A stretch of DNA of 32,300 nucleotides from Perkinsus marinus ATCC 50983 (GCF_000006405.1 NW_003206626.1:196520-228819); one strand, 5' to 3'; shown: positions 10,388-21,496, counted from the stretch's first letter. Numbers and translations: made by a program. The notes: generated by a model not told the origin, from the sequence alone.

Positions 10388-13378
10388 ATGCCGCCTCGGC
10401 GATCCCTCTCGTATGGACGTTATTCAACGACTTCAATGGTTCCGAGATTGCTATTGTCCTCTCGGTCCTTCGAGGGTGAACGAGTGCGTACCTTGTCCCC
10501 ATTGAGGGGGAGGCCTAGCACCGAGAGGCTCGTAAGATGATGCTCGAGTTTACTTCACATGGTTGGATGTTCGAAGGCTCTCTTCCTCTGTAAAGTCTAG
10601 GACACTCGAAATGCGATAAATGCCCACATATTGCTGAAGCATATAAGTAATATATTATAGTAATCGTTGGAACCAAAAATCCTATTATAGTGTTCTCTTT
10701 GAACGATTAGACCTTCTGATAGACTGAGAGTGGCTGTCATACCTCAGTGGTGTACGAATCAATCTCCCGGCTGGTCCAACACAGTTCTATATCAGGCTCG
10801 CTGGCGGTCACCGAGAGGCGGGTCGGCGCGCGTTGGTAATGGCCACGTGAGTTCCCCACTTGATCTCGACTTTGGCAGAGAATGGCTGAGGAGACGTAGT
10901 CTCATGAGTGGCCAGTTGCTCATGTCTGAGCTCCGTGTCTATAGGCGATGCCAAGAGGGCAAAGAAGAAGATCGAGAAAGAGAAGCGAGCAATGGCCGAA
11001 TGTGTACGCGGCAATACTTGTCCATGATGGCGGAATGCAACGCACTAATCGTCACAGCATATTTCAAGGGTGGCACGGTGCAAGATGTGAAGTTTGCGAA
11101 ACAGATCAACAATATAATCATAAAATGAAATAACCCTTCGAAAGGAATATCCGCAAGATGTTATCCTGATCAGCCAATGATTGATCATCGTCTCGGAAGG
11201 TATTCTCTCCCGTCCATCGTCCCGGTATTAAACGCAGTGAGAAGATCCTAGGACAGACAGGTCTGCAGTATATTGGCCCAGTAATAAACTTCTGTCTGCT
11301 GCCGGCGCATACCATGGTGACCTGTGATCACGCCAGACTGGGCATCGACGCTCCGCTCCAAATCTTGTTAGATGTAGATGGTGTATGGACCATCAGGTTC
11401 AAGGTTGGAAAGAGCACGCTGACAAGTACGCAGAGAAACGCAATGATGATAAGCAGCCACGCGAGTAGGGCCGCCGCAGTGCCCTTGGTGAACGGGGGGG
11501 GGTCTGCTTGGGAGCGCCGATTATCAGTTGTGATTTCTCTCCGGCTATATCTCGTTACGGTGACAGGAGGGTTGGAAATGCCTCAGAGGCGAGTCAACGA
11601 TTGTAAGTTCCTTTCTGCGCTTTGCTACGGCTATAACGCGAGCTCAACGAAGCATTGGTGTTTTCAATGAATCAAATCGTGATCATGATGTGCTATGCTC
11701 GATGCTGGAGCTGATAGGAGCCGCAAGTGACTTGGAATGGCTACCATATGGGTTACCTGTGCCGAAACTTCGAGGACTGAGTTCTCCAAAGCGGGAGGGC
11801 GTTCTGCGGATGAGCTACTTCGATCCTTGCAAGGTATCAAGACGCTCTCGCCAAGCAAGCATTTGAACGGCAGCAGCTTGAGGAACGCAGACGAGGTCAT
11901 CGTTCGTCTTCTCCCACCGTCAAACGATCCCTCAGAAGGCGATTAGAAAGGCTGTAGGTCTTAGGCCCGCTTATTGTACCTCGAACCTTCGTAGCTGATG
12001 AGCCATCGATTGTCCAGGTTTAATCATTCGCTGTCCTAAGGTACGAGGATGCCCGGTCACGCAGACTGAGGCAGCAAGAGTCAGAGGCTAGCGTGGAGCT
12101 GCAAGCTAGATCGCTGTCGGAAAGTGGCAAGCTCTGCCCAAAGTCGCGAAAGTTGGCGGAAGCGCGGAAGAAGAGGATATCCGCCCAAAGACGTGCCCAA
12201 CTAGCGAGGTCGGTGAAACCTTAAAGCCTACTAGTGGCTCACTGGTAGTTTATCAGTGAGCCGCTATAAGGCCCTAATAGCCGCTATCCGTGATATCAAT
12301 GATATAAGCCTCTATCAGTGATAGACAACAGTCGTCCGAACTGAGCGACCCGTGAGAGCTATTCGACTTTTCGGTTGATAGGCTATCAACGATATAGGTA
12401 TCAATGATAGCGAATCGCAACTGTGTTCACTGTAGGGCCTTGACGCCGCCGACGAGGCCAGCCGCGAAGAGCACAGTCGAAAAGAAGCGACAAGCTGCCA
12501 TAGAAAAGATGGACGCTTTCCTCCAGCGCAACGAGTTGGCTTCAGTAGTAAAGAAGGAGCGTGCGCGAAGGAAGTTGAGGTTGCAGGAGTAGGAAGCTTC
12601 AAGATTGAAGTTCCATCGTTGATCGTGGGTGGCCATTCTTCTGTCCAGGTTGGCTGAGCTGTCGGAATGCACCTTCCACCCCAATTTATCAACTTCACGG
12701 AACTTCCACTGCGAGGTTTGTCCGGTTCCCCTTCATACATCACTTGTTGGTATTCCCATCAGACCGACATGCCTCTGAAGCGAGCTCTAAGCTCACGATC
12801 AGCTCGTGGGCAGAGTGTGCATGAACGGCTGTATGAGACGTGGGTCGTTGGAGTCCTACCTCGATGCTGTGGGAGCTCTAGGTGTGCACTTTTGGTAGGG
12901 GCATGCTTTACAAGATTAAACGAGAGCAAGTTTATGACAGTGCGAGAGTAGCTAGGGAGAGAGAGGAGCTGAGCTGCTGTAAGGCCGGCATGTCCTACTC
13001 ATTCCTCCTACCACGTCAGTCCACTCCAATGCATCACCCAATGCCGATGAGTTAAGGTACGTTCAACCCTCTGATCTCGACTCATTATCATCGGATGGAA
13101 CGATGGCTCGATCCCGGCTATGATAGCGACTCCACATCTGTTGTCAGCCAAACCTCGTTCTCATCACAGAACTCCATGCTAGTATGCATGCTCAGCAAGG
13201 ATGGGCGCGTGGATGGGTTACTGTCCAACTCCTTTTGTTAGGCCCTCGAAGACGAGGTTCGCACAATGGTGGCTGAGTACTTAGCGTCACGTGGACGGTG
13301 CTCAGCTGACTTCTCTCCTCGTGCTTCAAGCAGCTACGACAATGAAGATCTCGCGGGAAGTCGACTCGGGTCGTGATG
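10388..13378 (+). CDS. Charged coiled-coil protein with CTFxP-type repeats
   Basis: Multi-exon gene; some internal joints are unresolved, especially 10540-11480. The N-terminal exon is Arg/Ser-rich (MPPRRSLSYGR...RPSTERL) with donor GTAAGA after it. Later exons encode long Lys/Arg/Glu helices: AKRAKKKIEKEKRAMAE (near 10950), FERQQLEERRRGHR (near 11850), RLRQQESEASVELQ (near 12075), RKLAEARKKRISAQRRAQ (near 12150) and VEKKRQAAIEKMDAFLQ (near 12475). Between them are SCDFSPAISRYG (near 11530), ECTFHPNLSTSRN (near 12665) and GQSVHERLYE (near 12810), a pattern common in protist cytoskeletal or ciliary coiled-coil proteins. It ends with a Ser-rich tail and TGA at 13376-13378. The role is inferred to be structural or flagellar; no enzyme motif is seen. 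Confidence 0.65.
12236..12262. repeat. 9-bp perfect hairpin
   Basis: GGCTCACTG (12236-12244) and CAGTGAGCC (12254-12262) are separated by 9 nt. It begins the palindrome array inside a probable intron of the coiled-coil gene. Confidence 0.85.
12285..12409. repeat. Array of TATCANTGATA palindromes (tetO-like core)
   Basis: Five 11-bp units: 12285-12295 (TATCCGTGATA), 12294-12304 (TATCAATGATA), 12313-12323 (TATCAGTGATA), 12384-12394 (TATCAACGATA) and 12399-12409 (TATCAATGATA). A half-match lies at 12251. The unit at 12312-12324 equals the CTATCAGTGATAG core of the bacterial tet operator. It lies between coding blocks, probably in an intron. Confidence 0.8.
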
Positions 13379-14223
13379 TGTGTCTCGCATGAGCTTCCAC
13401 CTAACTGAACTATTTGTTTTGTTCATCTCTCAATAGTGCACAGGGAAGGAATCTCCGAGTAATAGGAGAGGGGTTGTGATACTAGCATGTGAGGGCTTTC
13501 TGGGTCGACCGCTACACAGATCGGACTGTTGAGCTGCCCCTGTTGGGTATGATACCTGTTTTTGTCGCCTAGTCAGTGAAACGCAGAGCCTGTAATGCGG
13601 TTGTCAATCTAAGCTATAGCGCCACTGTTCGTAGCTGTAGAGAGTCTACGCTCGCTCTTCTCGCACAGCAGGATGTGCTCGAGACACAGTAGGGATGCTA
13701 CAAGGTTTCAAACTAATACATTCGGTTCCACGATAAGTTTCAAACTGCTGTTTTCAGTGACTTGTGTGAGACCATGTTCGAGTGAGGTATCCGACGATGG
13801 GAGCCACTCAAGAGTGGCCGAGCTTTTCTTCAGGGATTTGCATACGGCAAATCGAGTACATGGAAGAGCCGGCCTTCATCGACCCTAGAAGAGCACTGTG
13901 TCATCCGATCATGACCCGGCCCTCTTAGACAAACACGGGCCAGATGTATTGACTCGACACCTCGCCTCAATAAAAGGCCACTGGAGCATAGATGACAAAC
14001 ACGATATGGATAAAAAAACCTGAGTGATCCGTCTTCGCGCCGAGACGGCCAAATCCAGATTAAAGACCGCTAGCGTTGTGAACAGTATTGCTGTTGCGTA
14101 GTAGGTGTCCGGCCCGGTGAAAAAAGAAACAGTTTCCTTTGACTCTTTGAGTGCGCTACGGGGTCCCCAAGCTTGACGCGCTTGTTTTCTTATGTCTCCC
14201 ACTAAGACTTGTCCGCCTTTGAT
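13379..14223. other. Convergent intergenic region with a doubtful minus ORF
   Basis: It lies between two convergent gene ends. A minus-strand ORF at 14202-13909 (97 codons) has two hydrophobic stretches (YYATAILFTTLAVF and VFLSISCLSSMLQW) but no recognised family, start context or splice support, so I do not call it a gene. The decamer GTTTCAAACT occurs twice, near 13708 and 13738. Confidence 0.4.
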
Positions 14224-16235
14224 TCAGAGGAGGCTCAGGGTTGGGAGAAGGGGGAATGAGAGCGAGGTGTGAAGTATAGGGTCAAAGAAGCGACACAGAT
14301 GGGATATCTCGTCAGTCAAGCAATAGCTCTTCAACCGCTGCTGGATGCAGAGGCGATAATCACCATACAAACGAATACTGGCAACGATTTGGGAGAAGTA
14401 CGGTATACGAAGAAACTCTAGGCTCCAAAAATGATGAGAAACATTGCCTGAAACATGCTACCGTCTCGGCGCCAACTGAAGAGCTTCATCATTGGCCTGC
14501 AGCCCGGCCATGCCCACCGCTAATCGAACCAGGTTCTGTTTCGTAAACCGTTGCATATCCACGGATGCTCGAGGGCCCCAGCCGAGGGCGAAGCTCTCGA
14601 GGACATCAGCCGCATCGACTGGTGATGAGTGCGAGGCGAAGTACCTCCAGCTAGACCGTAAGCTACTTACCATCTTCGCCATACCTACACCACTTTTATC
14701 ATGTCCGCGGGTTCCTTGACCATTTCATCGTAACAATCAGCGAGGACCTTAGCTCGATCGAGCATTGCTGACCATAGCAGGGTATTGGCAGGTGGTGGAC
14801 ATACTGAGATCGACGCAGCTCATTAGAGCGACACTAAGGAGGCCACCTACAGCCTATCGCATTGAGGGCTCTAGCTAGTGTACCAATGCAGGAAGAACTT
14901 AATGTAGTTATCCTCTTCAACAAGAATTTACTATCAGCCCATGCATGGTGACACGCAGCCAAAGATACCATACCATTGGCAGCTAACACCTGAGGGATGG
15001 GGGGTCTGCGCACAGCTGAAATTTTCGGAAGAAGACCCACTGAGCATCCCCAAAGGCCATTGGCGAGCCCCACATCAACGCCCTTATGGAGGGCTAGATG
15101 AGCTCGGGAGCCGAGAGCCTCTGCGAGGTCTCGGGAGCGGGGACCAGGCAAAGGCACTACGTTGGCCAGCGACCATAGCATGGTCGAAAGGTGTTGGGGA
15201 GAGGCACTATCGATGACTAAGAAGGGCCAAAGACGGGAAAGTGATGGTAACACACACGGGATCATTTTCGCGTGAACTGAGACGGCTAGAATAGGAATAC
15301 TAGTACTTCGACCCTTCTCGCCTCCACTACGGACCCTCCTCTTACTCTGCAATCCCCTCTCGGAGAGCCTCTCCAAGACTGGCCCTCGCCAACTGACATC
15401 GTAGGCCTCTGTGGGTATTCGAGCCAAGGACCAGAGGGTATTGGACAAATTCTGTGTCGAGAAATGGCTGAGGACAGCAGTAGACTCTTCAGTGATTAAC
15501 TGATGGAAAAAGCGTAAAAACCTCATACCCGAAGAGTCCAGCACACCTGAGCAATGAAGCATTCGAATTGAAGTGAAGGGCCGCTCCATAGTTGGCGGCG
15601 AGCTGTGGCCCATAGCAGCAGCCCTAGGTTGTGGGGAGGTATCCTAAGACTACCCATGGCTACCATACCCCTCTAGGTACTCTTCTACTCGAGGAGCTCT
15701 TCCCGCAATAGATCCGAGTCGAAGCTTCGAAGCCTGGTAAGGGCTAGTCTGATGGCCTCAGTAGATGCCTCCGTGTCACAGGCAACTAGGGTATACGATA
15801 AATTGACCAAGTCGAATACGTTGAAGGTACTCTGAAAATACCACAAGATACTCTCTGGGGTAGCTCCCGATCCTCCTCCCCTACCAAGTCGAGCACCCCA
15901 GCAGCCACGACCTGGGGTATCTCCCGTTCCCACCAGCCCCCGAGAGCTCTATCATTGACCTTCTGGGCACACCAAAGCATCGTAGTAATGTTACGAGGGG
16001 TCAGCTGTGCCTCTCGGAACCTGATACTCACGCTATTAAGGATAGGAAGACGTGCAGAGGTACCAATCCCAACCCCTGCGATTGACCAATCTCTGGAACT
16101 CAGTGAGGACCTCAGCGGCATCCGCTTGCGAGGTCGGCTCCTTCGGTAGCTTATTAAGGCCGTAGTGCACGAGGCCTATCATTTTACCGGGACTACCTCC
16201 ATGACGTTCAGCAAGTCTAGCCAGGGCTGCAACCA
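14224..16235 (-). CDS. Helical-repeat (HPR/OPR-like) organelle RNA-binding-type protein
   Basis: Minus-strand multi-exon gene built of degenerate helical repeats typical of RAP/HPR/OPR proteins that bind organelle RNA. Repeat cores: GKMIGLVHYGLNKLP (near 16170), PRNITTMLWCAQKVND (near 15980), DLVNLSYTLVACD (near 15790), TQNLSNTLWSLARIP (near 15450), PQHLSTMLWSLANVV (near 15190), VGLANGLWGCSVGLLP (near 15070) and PANTLLWSAMLDRAK (near 14770). Introns include 16063-16022 and a 32-nt one at about 15884-15853. The last exon ends with TGA at 14224. No RAP domain block was recognised. The start at 16235 is provisional: an organelle transit peptide would be expected and may lie in an unseen upstream exon. 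Target RNA and organelle are unknown. Confidence 0.75.
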
Positions 16236-16597
16236 TTCCAGAAAAAAAAAAGAAATGCGTTGACGAGATAATTTCCAGGAAATTATCGCTTCGCTCCGCC
16301 ACCAAAATTGTCACTTTTGAATCGCTTCGCTCCGTCTTTTTCTATTCGTACTTGATAGTGTCACACTTGACTGTAGTCAGCTCCAACTATGGTTTGGAAT
16401 TGGGCCTACAGTAAGGCAGACGCTTGAGAACCGTCCTCGCCGAGGTGTAGGGGACTTAATTTCAATAAGTGATGATAGAGGACCTATTATTACTTACAAT
16501 AAGTGATGTATTGGTGGAGGTGAAACCAAATCGATCAAATATCTTCTTTCCGGACCTGATTCGTATCTTTCAATTCAGATGCCTTTGGCATACCCTC
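16236..16597. other. Divergent upstream region with two CGGAGCGAAG copies
   Basis: Contains CGGAGCGAAGCGAT on the minus strand at 16298-16289 (core) and again at 16334-16325, 36 nt apart, each in the sense of the minus gene. They are followed by the palindrome TAATTTCCTGGAAATTA and a T run before the acceptor-like TTGCAG. It could be the 5' intron of the minus gene. The plus side ends in a probable trans-splice acceptor at 16578. Confidence 0.6.
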
Positions 16598-18344
16598 ATG
16601 ACAGGTGACCCAATACTGGATGCTGGAGGGAGCCTAGAGTACTTGTATACGGTCCTGGGCCCTCGAGGGATGCTCCTTGGGGCTGCCCTCCTCATCTGGA
16701 CCCTTCACTACTTCATGGTGTTGCATCAGCGGCCCTACGTCTATTTCTCGGGAACGAGGTCGACTCGAATCTTGGTAGTATCATAGGTTCATCTTGACAA
16801 GATACGAATTAGGTCCGATCTCGTCCTTCTTAGGAACTGTGTCCCGCTGCAACTACGTCGTACTCCCCCGCCCTCTGGTGTTTTGGTAGCGGAACACTAC
16901 AGACCTTAGCTGGCACTTGGTAAGCCCCCAAAAGCCCCAAGGCAGCCCCGGGCACCTCCTCGCAGGCTCCTTGGTAATGTCGATGAACATACCCCGCCGG
17001 CCCCTCCTCTACCCGGTGCCTGCCAATACACACGTGAGTTCATACAGGTAACCACCCCCCCCGTTGGAGCCCCCTTCATCAACCCTACTCAGGTCTCTAC
17101 TGGTCGCACAGTGTCACTCGACTGGTTACCGATTGGGGACCAAAGGGCCCCTCAAGGGACCGGCTTCCGCCCACAGGATTGCTTCGCCCTGCTTATCATC
17201 CTCAACCACGGCATTGGCGGAGCTCTGGTCAATGGTTGCATAATAGAGACCATCCAATACGCCCAAGTAAAGGATCGGCCCTGTCCAGCTTGAATGATAG
17301 TCTCTATCCCCTGCAGTCCCTGGGCTTCGCCTGTGTAGTAGTGAACCTACCTGGTGCCGGGGGTACTGTCGCCCCCTTGCCCGCCAAGGGTGGTGATGGT
17401 AGCCTCACGCCATGTGCCAGTGTACTGCGTCCATCATTCAGAAGGGAGGTGGCTGAGGCAATGGATGCCATCGACAGGCGACTTAAGAATTGGGATCAAC
17501 TGCAACAGCAGCAACAGCAGGTACGTCATGTCCGACCCCTTTCCCTTATACTGTTGTCTGTTAGACCGCCACACCACCCCCGGGGTCCTCAGACCCACGC
17601 TCATCCCCAGCAGTAACGCCTCGGCCAACGGGGTCAGCCTCGACATCAGTGTCTCTACCTAAGGGCCTCATTGCCTTCTCTGCTGGAGGCCTGCATGCCC
17701 TAGATTACTTGGCACACTTTACCCCTCGGTCCTCCTCGACTCCTGACCAACAGGCCGCTGAGGGTGGTCCTGATGACCACGGTAGTGCTGGCACTTGTTC
17801 GGTGGCTGCTGCTGGTATTGGAGCCTGTGCCTTCGGTCACGTACCGTTAAAACCAGAGAAGTGGGCCGCCGACTCTAGTAGTGCTAAGCGAGACTTCTTA
17901 GCTCGCTGTAAAGTCCAACTTCGGCAATGCTGTGCTGCTGGTGACTCTGATCTAGAACAGTGCCAAGCAGCGATGAAAGCGGAGACCCTCCTGGAATTCG
18001 AGACTGCCATGTTGCCACTGACGGGCCCGTCTGTCGGACCCTTCAAGCCCTACGACAGTATATCATCCCTCACCATCCCTGTGTGTCTGTACTTCTCCCG
18101 GGACGATCCCACTATAGACTTCGATTCGGATGTTGACCTGCTACAACTCGCTGTAAAGGGCCGAGAGCATCTAGTGACAGCAGTGACCGAGACTGGTGGC
18201 CACTGTGGGGGCTTCACGACCAGCTCATTGTTCCGTTCTCGGAAGCCTTCTTCTAAGCGGGATAGTCTTGGCTCTGGAGTGCGCTATCCCATCACCTTCA
18301 TGGTGGACTTCATTGCTGCTAGCCTACGGCCAGTACTACTATAA
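16598..18344 (+). CDS. Membrane-anchored alpha/beta hydrolase, ABHD1/3-YheT family
   Basis: An N-terminal hydrophobic segment (GMLLGAALLIWTLHYFMVL) anchors the protein. Family blocks follow: CPAATTSYSPALWCFGSG and LQTLAGT (near 16850-16915), TVSLDWLPIGDQ (near 17115), LLIILNHGIGG (near 17190), then after a 48-nt intron (17270-17317) SLGFACVVVNLPGAGG, and GLIAFSAGGLHALDYLAH (near 17665). The catalytic triad is visible: Ser in AFSAGG, Asp in FSRDDPTID (near 18095) and His in TGGHCGG (near 18200). Relatives hydrolyse phospholipids, medium-chain esters or acylglycerols; the substrate here is unknown. Glu/Gln repeats precede the intron starting near 17521, whose acceptor (about 17614-17648) is uncertain. 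Start: ATG 16598, 20 nt after a probable trans-splice acceptor. TAA at 18342-18344. Confidence 0.85.
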
Positions 18345-18479
18345 TATTGATAACTCAATTCGATAGCACATTTGGAATATTTGTTTCCCATGTACCTCTC
18401 TAGCTTTGCGTCTTCTTTTGTGGCTACTCTCACAGCAATCCCTCCTCTCGTAATAGTTGTTGTTCATCTCTCCGTCGCC

Positions 18480-18789
18480 ATGCTGCTCCGTTTCTACCTC
18501 GACAACAATGGCAAGCGTGTGTATACGTTGAAGCAGTCAGTGCCGGCCAACGATGGTAAGGCCCTACCTGCCAGGAGCACCTGTTGACGTCTTGGGTGGT
18601 CAGGTTCGGATAGCGAGCAGCCCACCTTCAGTGCTCATCCCGCGAGGTTCAGCCCTGATGACAAGTAGATGTTTTAGGAGTGTCCCTGTGGGGCCGCATT
18701 GGGGTTGTGGTAGGTACTCGGCCGAGCGTGTGACCATCAAGAAGCGCTTTGGTGTCCTCTTGACGCAGCAGCCCAAGCCGGAGTTCTAA
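18480..18789 (+). CDS. NOP10: H/ACA ribonucleoprotein subunit NOP10
   Basis: Three exons give a roughly 65-residue protein: MLLRFYLDNNGKRVYTLKQ, then SAHPARFSPDDKYS, then RVTIKKRFGVLLTQQPKP. These match eukaryotic NOP10 in order and length. NOP10 is the small scaffold subunit of H/ACA snoRNPs that guide rRNA pseudouridylation with dyskerin, GAR1 and NHP2. Introns: 18555-18603 (GTAAGG...GGTCAG) and 18666-18711 (GTAGAT...GGTAG). Both preserve frame and remove stops. As usual in eukaryotes, no zinc-binding cysteines are seen. A possible trans-splice acceptor ends at 18435. Confidence 0.95.
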
Positions 18790-18965
18790 GTGCCACTACT
18801 ACTACTAGGCCCATCACGACGTACCAGTATCTTACCATCATATATGATAGACATTGCGTTTAGAGTTAGTGGAGGGGGGAGTGGGAGGAGAGACCTCGCG
18901 ACTTGACAACAGAACTAAGCCGTAACATTTCATGTTGCTTATCTCACACAGAGTAGAGTCCCTCG
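18790..18965. other. Short intergenic spacer
   Basis: No exon seen. A pyrimidine-poor but plausible ACACAG acceptor at 18947-18952 precedes the next ATG by 13 nt. Confidence 0.4.
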
Positions 18966-19933
18966 ATGGCTGATGAGCCCCTTAATGGTAAAGAGAACGT
19001 ACTTGATATCTTAGCGGGTTTCGCTTTCGATGAAGGGCACCAAACGGTCCTCCGAGGTGACGGTGCTTGTTGGTCTGTAAGCTCTGGTAGTACTAGTTGC
19101 AGATGCACATGCAATAACACCAGCGAGGAGGTCCATCAGAAAGGTAAAGGCTGAGTCGGGGAGCCCTAAGGAAAGGCCTCGATCGGCTACTAAGAGGAGG
19201 ATGTCGAATAAAGAGGCATTGCAGCGACATCGAGGTGAGTTGACTTTATGACTGTCCGTCAGCAGCACTGCATCGATTAGTAGCTACTAAATCTATGGTC
19301 ATCAGGATTCCCCCCAAGCGTTGGCGACTCCCCAAGAGTGTTGATACTGGGCTCGGCACCCTGCGAGATGTCTCTCGAGAAGGGACAGTTCTATGGCAAC
19401 CCCCGGAATCACTTTTGGGCTGTTATGGCCTACGCAATGGATGACCCTACATTTCCCATGCTTGACTTCGAGGCACGGTGTTCAGTCCTGCGCTCTCGAG
19501 GTATCGCCTTATGGAACATCTGTGATGTGTTTACGCGCTATAAGAGCTCTGATGCCACTTTGCACTGTGAAGGTGAGAAGGGGCCTCATCGATGCAACCA
19601 CCAACAGTAGTCTATGCAGAGTACACGGACATTGCTGGCCTGCTGGTCGAGCATCCGACGATCGGGTACATCCTCTGCAACGGCAGTGCGTCTTATGATT
19701 GCATGTTGAAGTATGACCTGGCTGCCCGGCTGGAAGTCAGTACAGGTCTACAGCCGACGCCTCTACCTCTTGCTGCTCAGGCTCGAGGCGCCGCCCAAAC
19801 AGTAGATCTGCCGGTGATACTGAAGCTGCCATCAACTAGCCCAGCTAACGCCATGGCTGACCCTGTTGGAACGAAAGGGAAGGTGTGGAAGGAGAAGCTT
19901 CAGGAAGCACTTAGTGGCCCTCAATGTCGATGA
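18966..19933 (+). CDS. Hypoxanthine/uracil-DNA glycosylase (UDG superfamily, family 6-like)
   Basis: Base-excision repair enzyme removing deaminated bases. Blocks: VLILGSAPCEMSLEKGQ then FYGNPRNHFWAVM (19330-19435; Asn in PRN is the usual catalytic/ligand residue), RGIALWNICD (near 19500), IAGLLVEHPTIGYILCNGSA (near 19635) and the C-terminal LPSTSPANA followed by KVWKEKLQEA (19830-19915). All match the HDG/TDG-type fold with its NG(A/S)A and PSTSP loops. An upstream exon (about 19114-19231) is Lys/Arg-rich (RKVKAESGSPKERPRSATKR) and may be a nuclear localisation tail. The 5' exon structure between 18966 and 19115 is unresolved. TGA/TAA context: stop at 19931-19933. A decayed partial copy follows downstream. 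Confidence 0.85.
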
Positions 19934-20039
19934 TGACAACCCGAGTTCTAGTATACTACAGTTCATGTTTCATTTATCAATCATCGTCTCGATTGTGCAC
20001 TATCATCAAGTTGATCAGTGGTCGTTGAGTAATGGAGTC

Positions 20040-20330
20040 ATGGGATGGCATGGTCAACTCATCATTTCCCGGCTGTGTTCGTCAGGGCCTATGGATGGAG
20101 GAATGAGGAAATTCAATCGAACGGGGATACCGCGATAAGCTCTTTGGTGAACAGTCCAACCATCCAGCGGGTACTGTGTGATGGTTCGGCGGCTTTCAAC
20201 AATGGACGCAAATATGAGCCCGTGGGGAGCAGAAGCAACGTTCACATCACACTCGAGACCGCCGAGTCGGCGGTCTCGGGCATGTCAACATGTCGGTGCC
20301 CTGTTATGGTAAACGTCGAAGGAAAGGCGT
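20040..20330 (+). pseudogene. Decayed partial duplicate of the DNA glycosylase
   Basis: In one plus frame, ISSLVNSPTIQRVLCDGSAAF followed by NNGRKYE parallels the upstream gene's IAGLLVEHPTIGYILCNGSA and its MLKYD continuation. It lacks the LPSTSPA loop and the GNPRN block, and shows no clean start. It therefore looks like a tandem duplicate of the central exon that has decayed. It ends at TAG 20328-20330. Confidence 0.65.
20254..20278. repeat. 11-bp perfect hairpin
   Basis: CGAGACCGCCG (20254-20264), loop AGT, CGGCGGTCTCG (20268-20278). GC-rich, within the decayed glycosylase copy. No T run follows. Confidence 0.9.
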
Positions 20331-20557
20331 AGAAAGAGCCGCTACGGGCCTTCATTCATGCTAATTGATATGTCTCGTAGGTATTCTACAATGACTTTCG
20401 TCTTTTATTCCATTCCTATATCACTTGTGCATAGTTTCTAGCATGTCGCTTGAATTCGTAGGAACGGCACTCACCACTCATAAAGGCAACAACACCAGAA
20501 GAGTCATAAACGCCCATAACACACGAGCAAATTTACAGAGCTTCACTTATAAAAGAT

Positions 20558-21421
20558 TCATACCGCTTTTCTGTCACTCCGTGGGGAGAGTTCTCCAGTC
20601 ATTTCCCGGCAGCCTGAAACGGGATAGCGATACTCGTTGAGTCCTGACACGATGACGTACCCGAGTAAGCGTCGGCATCGCCTAGGGCAGCACCTCAGAC
20701 ACAAAGCCAGACAACAGCACCACTGCCAAAGCAAGCTGGGTCGATGATGTATCCGGGGTGGTACTGGTTTGGTGGTCGTCTGGAAAGAGTCGTCACTGTC
20801 GGGGATGGACGCAGTAGACGCTGGGCTTGAGGGGATGTCGAGCTGGATCTAAGAGAGAACTATTCTCAATCCTCGCTGTACATAACACGTCAAAAGGGAT
20901 ATACTGTTGGTTACCTCATCAACTAGAGCATCGTCTTCAGCACTCAGCTCCTCCCAAGTTGGTATGCTTATACTCTGCCGCTTTCCTTCCACCACGAGTG
21001 CTTCTGTCTGTGTACCGTTCCACTCACTATCGTATTCATTGACAGCATTAGTAGCCTCCCGTCGGACCAGGGAAGCGACTCTAGCGTCCTCATGCTCGAA
21101 ATGTTCGCTTATTTCCCCGCAGAGCTTCACTATGGTGCTCAGCCAGTTCAAGTGAATGCGAAGATGCGCCAAGTAGATTAAGACCGAACAGACACCAATG
21201 ACCCCTCGCCAGCTGTCCTGAGCATCCAGGAAGGGCTCAGTGAGAAGTCTAACCGCATAGCTCTGTAGTAGGGGATCCTCTACTTGTTGGAGTGTCTCGG
21301 CTGCTCGACAAATAACGCCGGGGGAAATCGGAACCACAGTCGGATTAGTGATGGCCGAAATCTCGGTAACTATACATAGCTCCTCTGGGGAGAGAAATAA
21401 TCTATCCACAAAACTGGTCAT
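20558..21421 (-). CDS. Unrecognised protein with helical N-terminus and Cys-rich tail
   Basis: ATG at 21421, 17 nt after TCCTATTTTTAG, a probable trans-splice acceptor. The main exon runs to 20915 and has a moderately hydrophobic segment (GVIGVCSVLIYLAHLRIHL) and acidic stretches (EHFEHEDARV, EELSAEDDALVDE). A 66-nt intron (20914-20849) removes in-frame stops and joins in phase to IQLDIPSSPASTASIPDSDD. This is followed by a cysteine cluster WCCCLALCLRCCPRRCRRLL, resembling a palmitoylated membrane anchor, and ends at TGA 20558. Roughly 265 residues. I recognise no family; the Cys cluster could also be an artefact of reading past the true end. Confidence 0.55.
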
Positions 21422-21496
21422 GGTGATGCAATATCAACTAAAAATAGGAGGCTATATTATCATTCGACAGCCGATTTGAAGTACCCCAGATAGCAT

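Noticed and set aside
12312..12324. Tet operator from a cloning vector
   Set aside because: Only the 13-bp core matches; flanks differ and it belongs to a local array of variant palindromes inside a native gene.
13909..14202. Minus ORF with two hydrophobic stretches as a small membrane protein
   Set aside because: No recognisable family, no start context and no splice evidence; likely a chance ORF between convergent genes.
16598..18344. MenH module of the quinone pathway
   Set aside because: An N-terminal membrane anchor and the ABHD1/3-YheT blocks are present; MenH lacks both.
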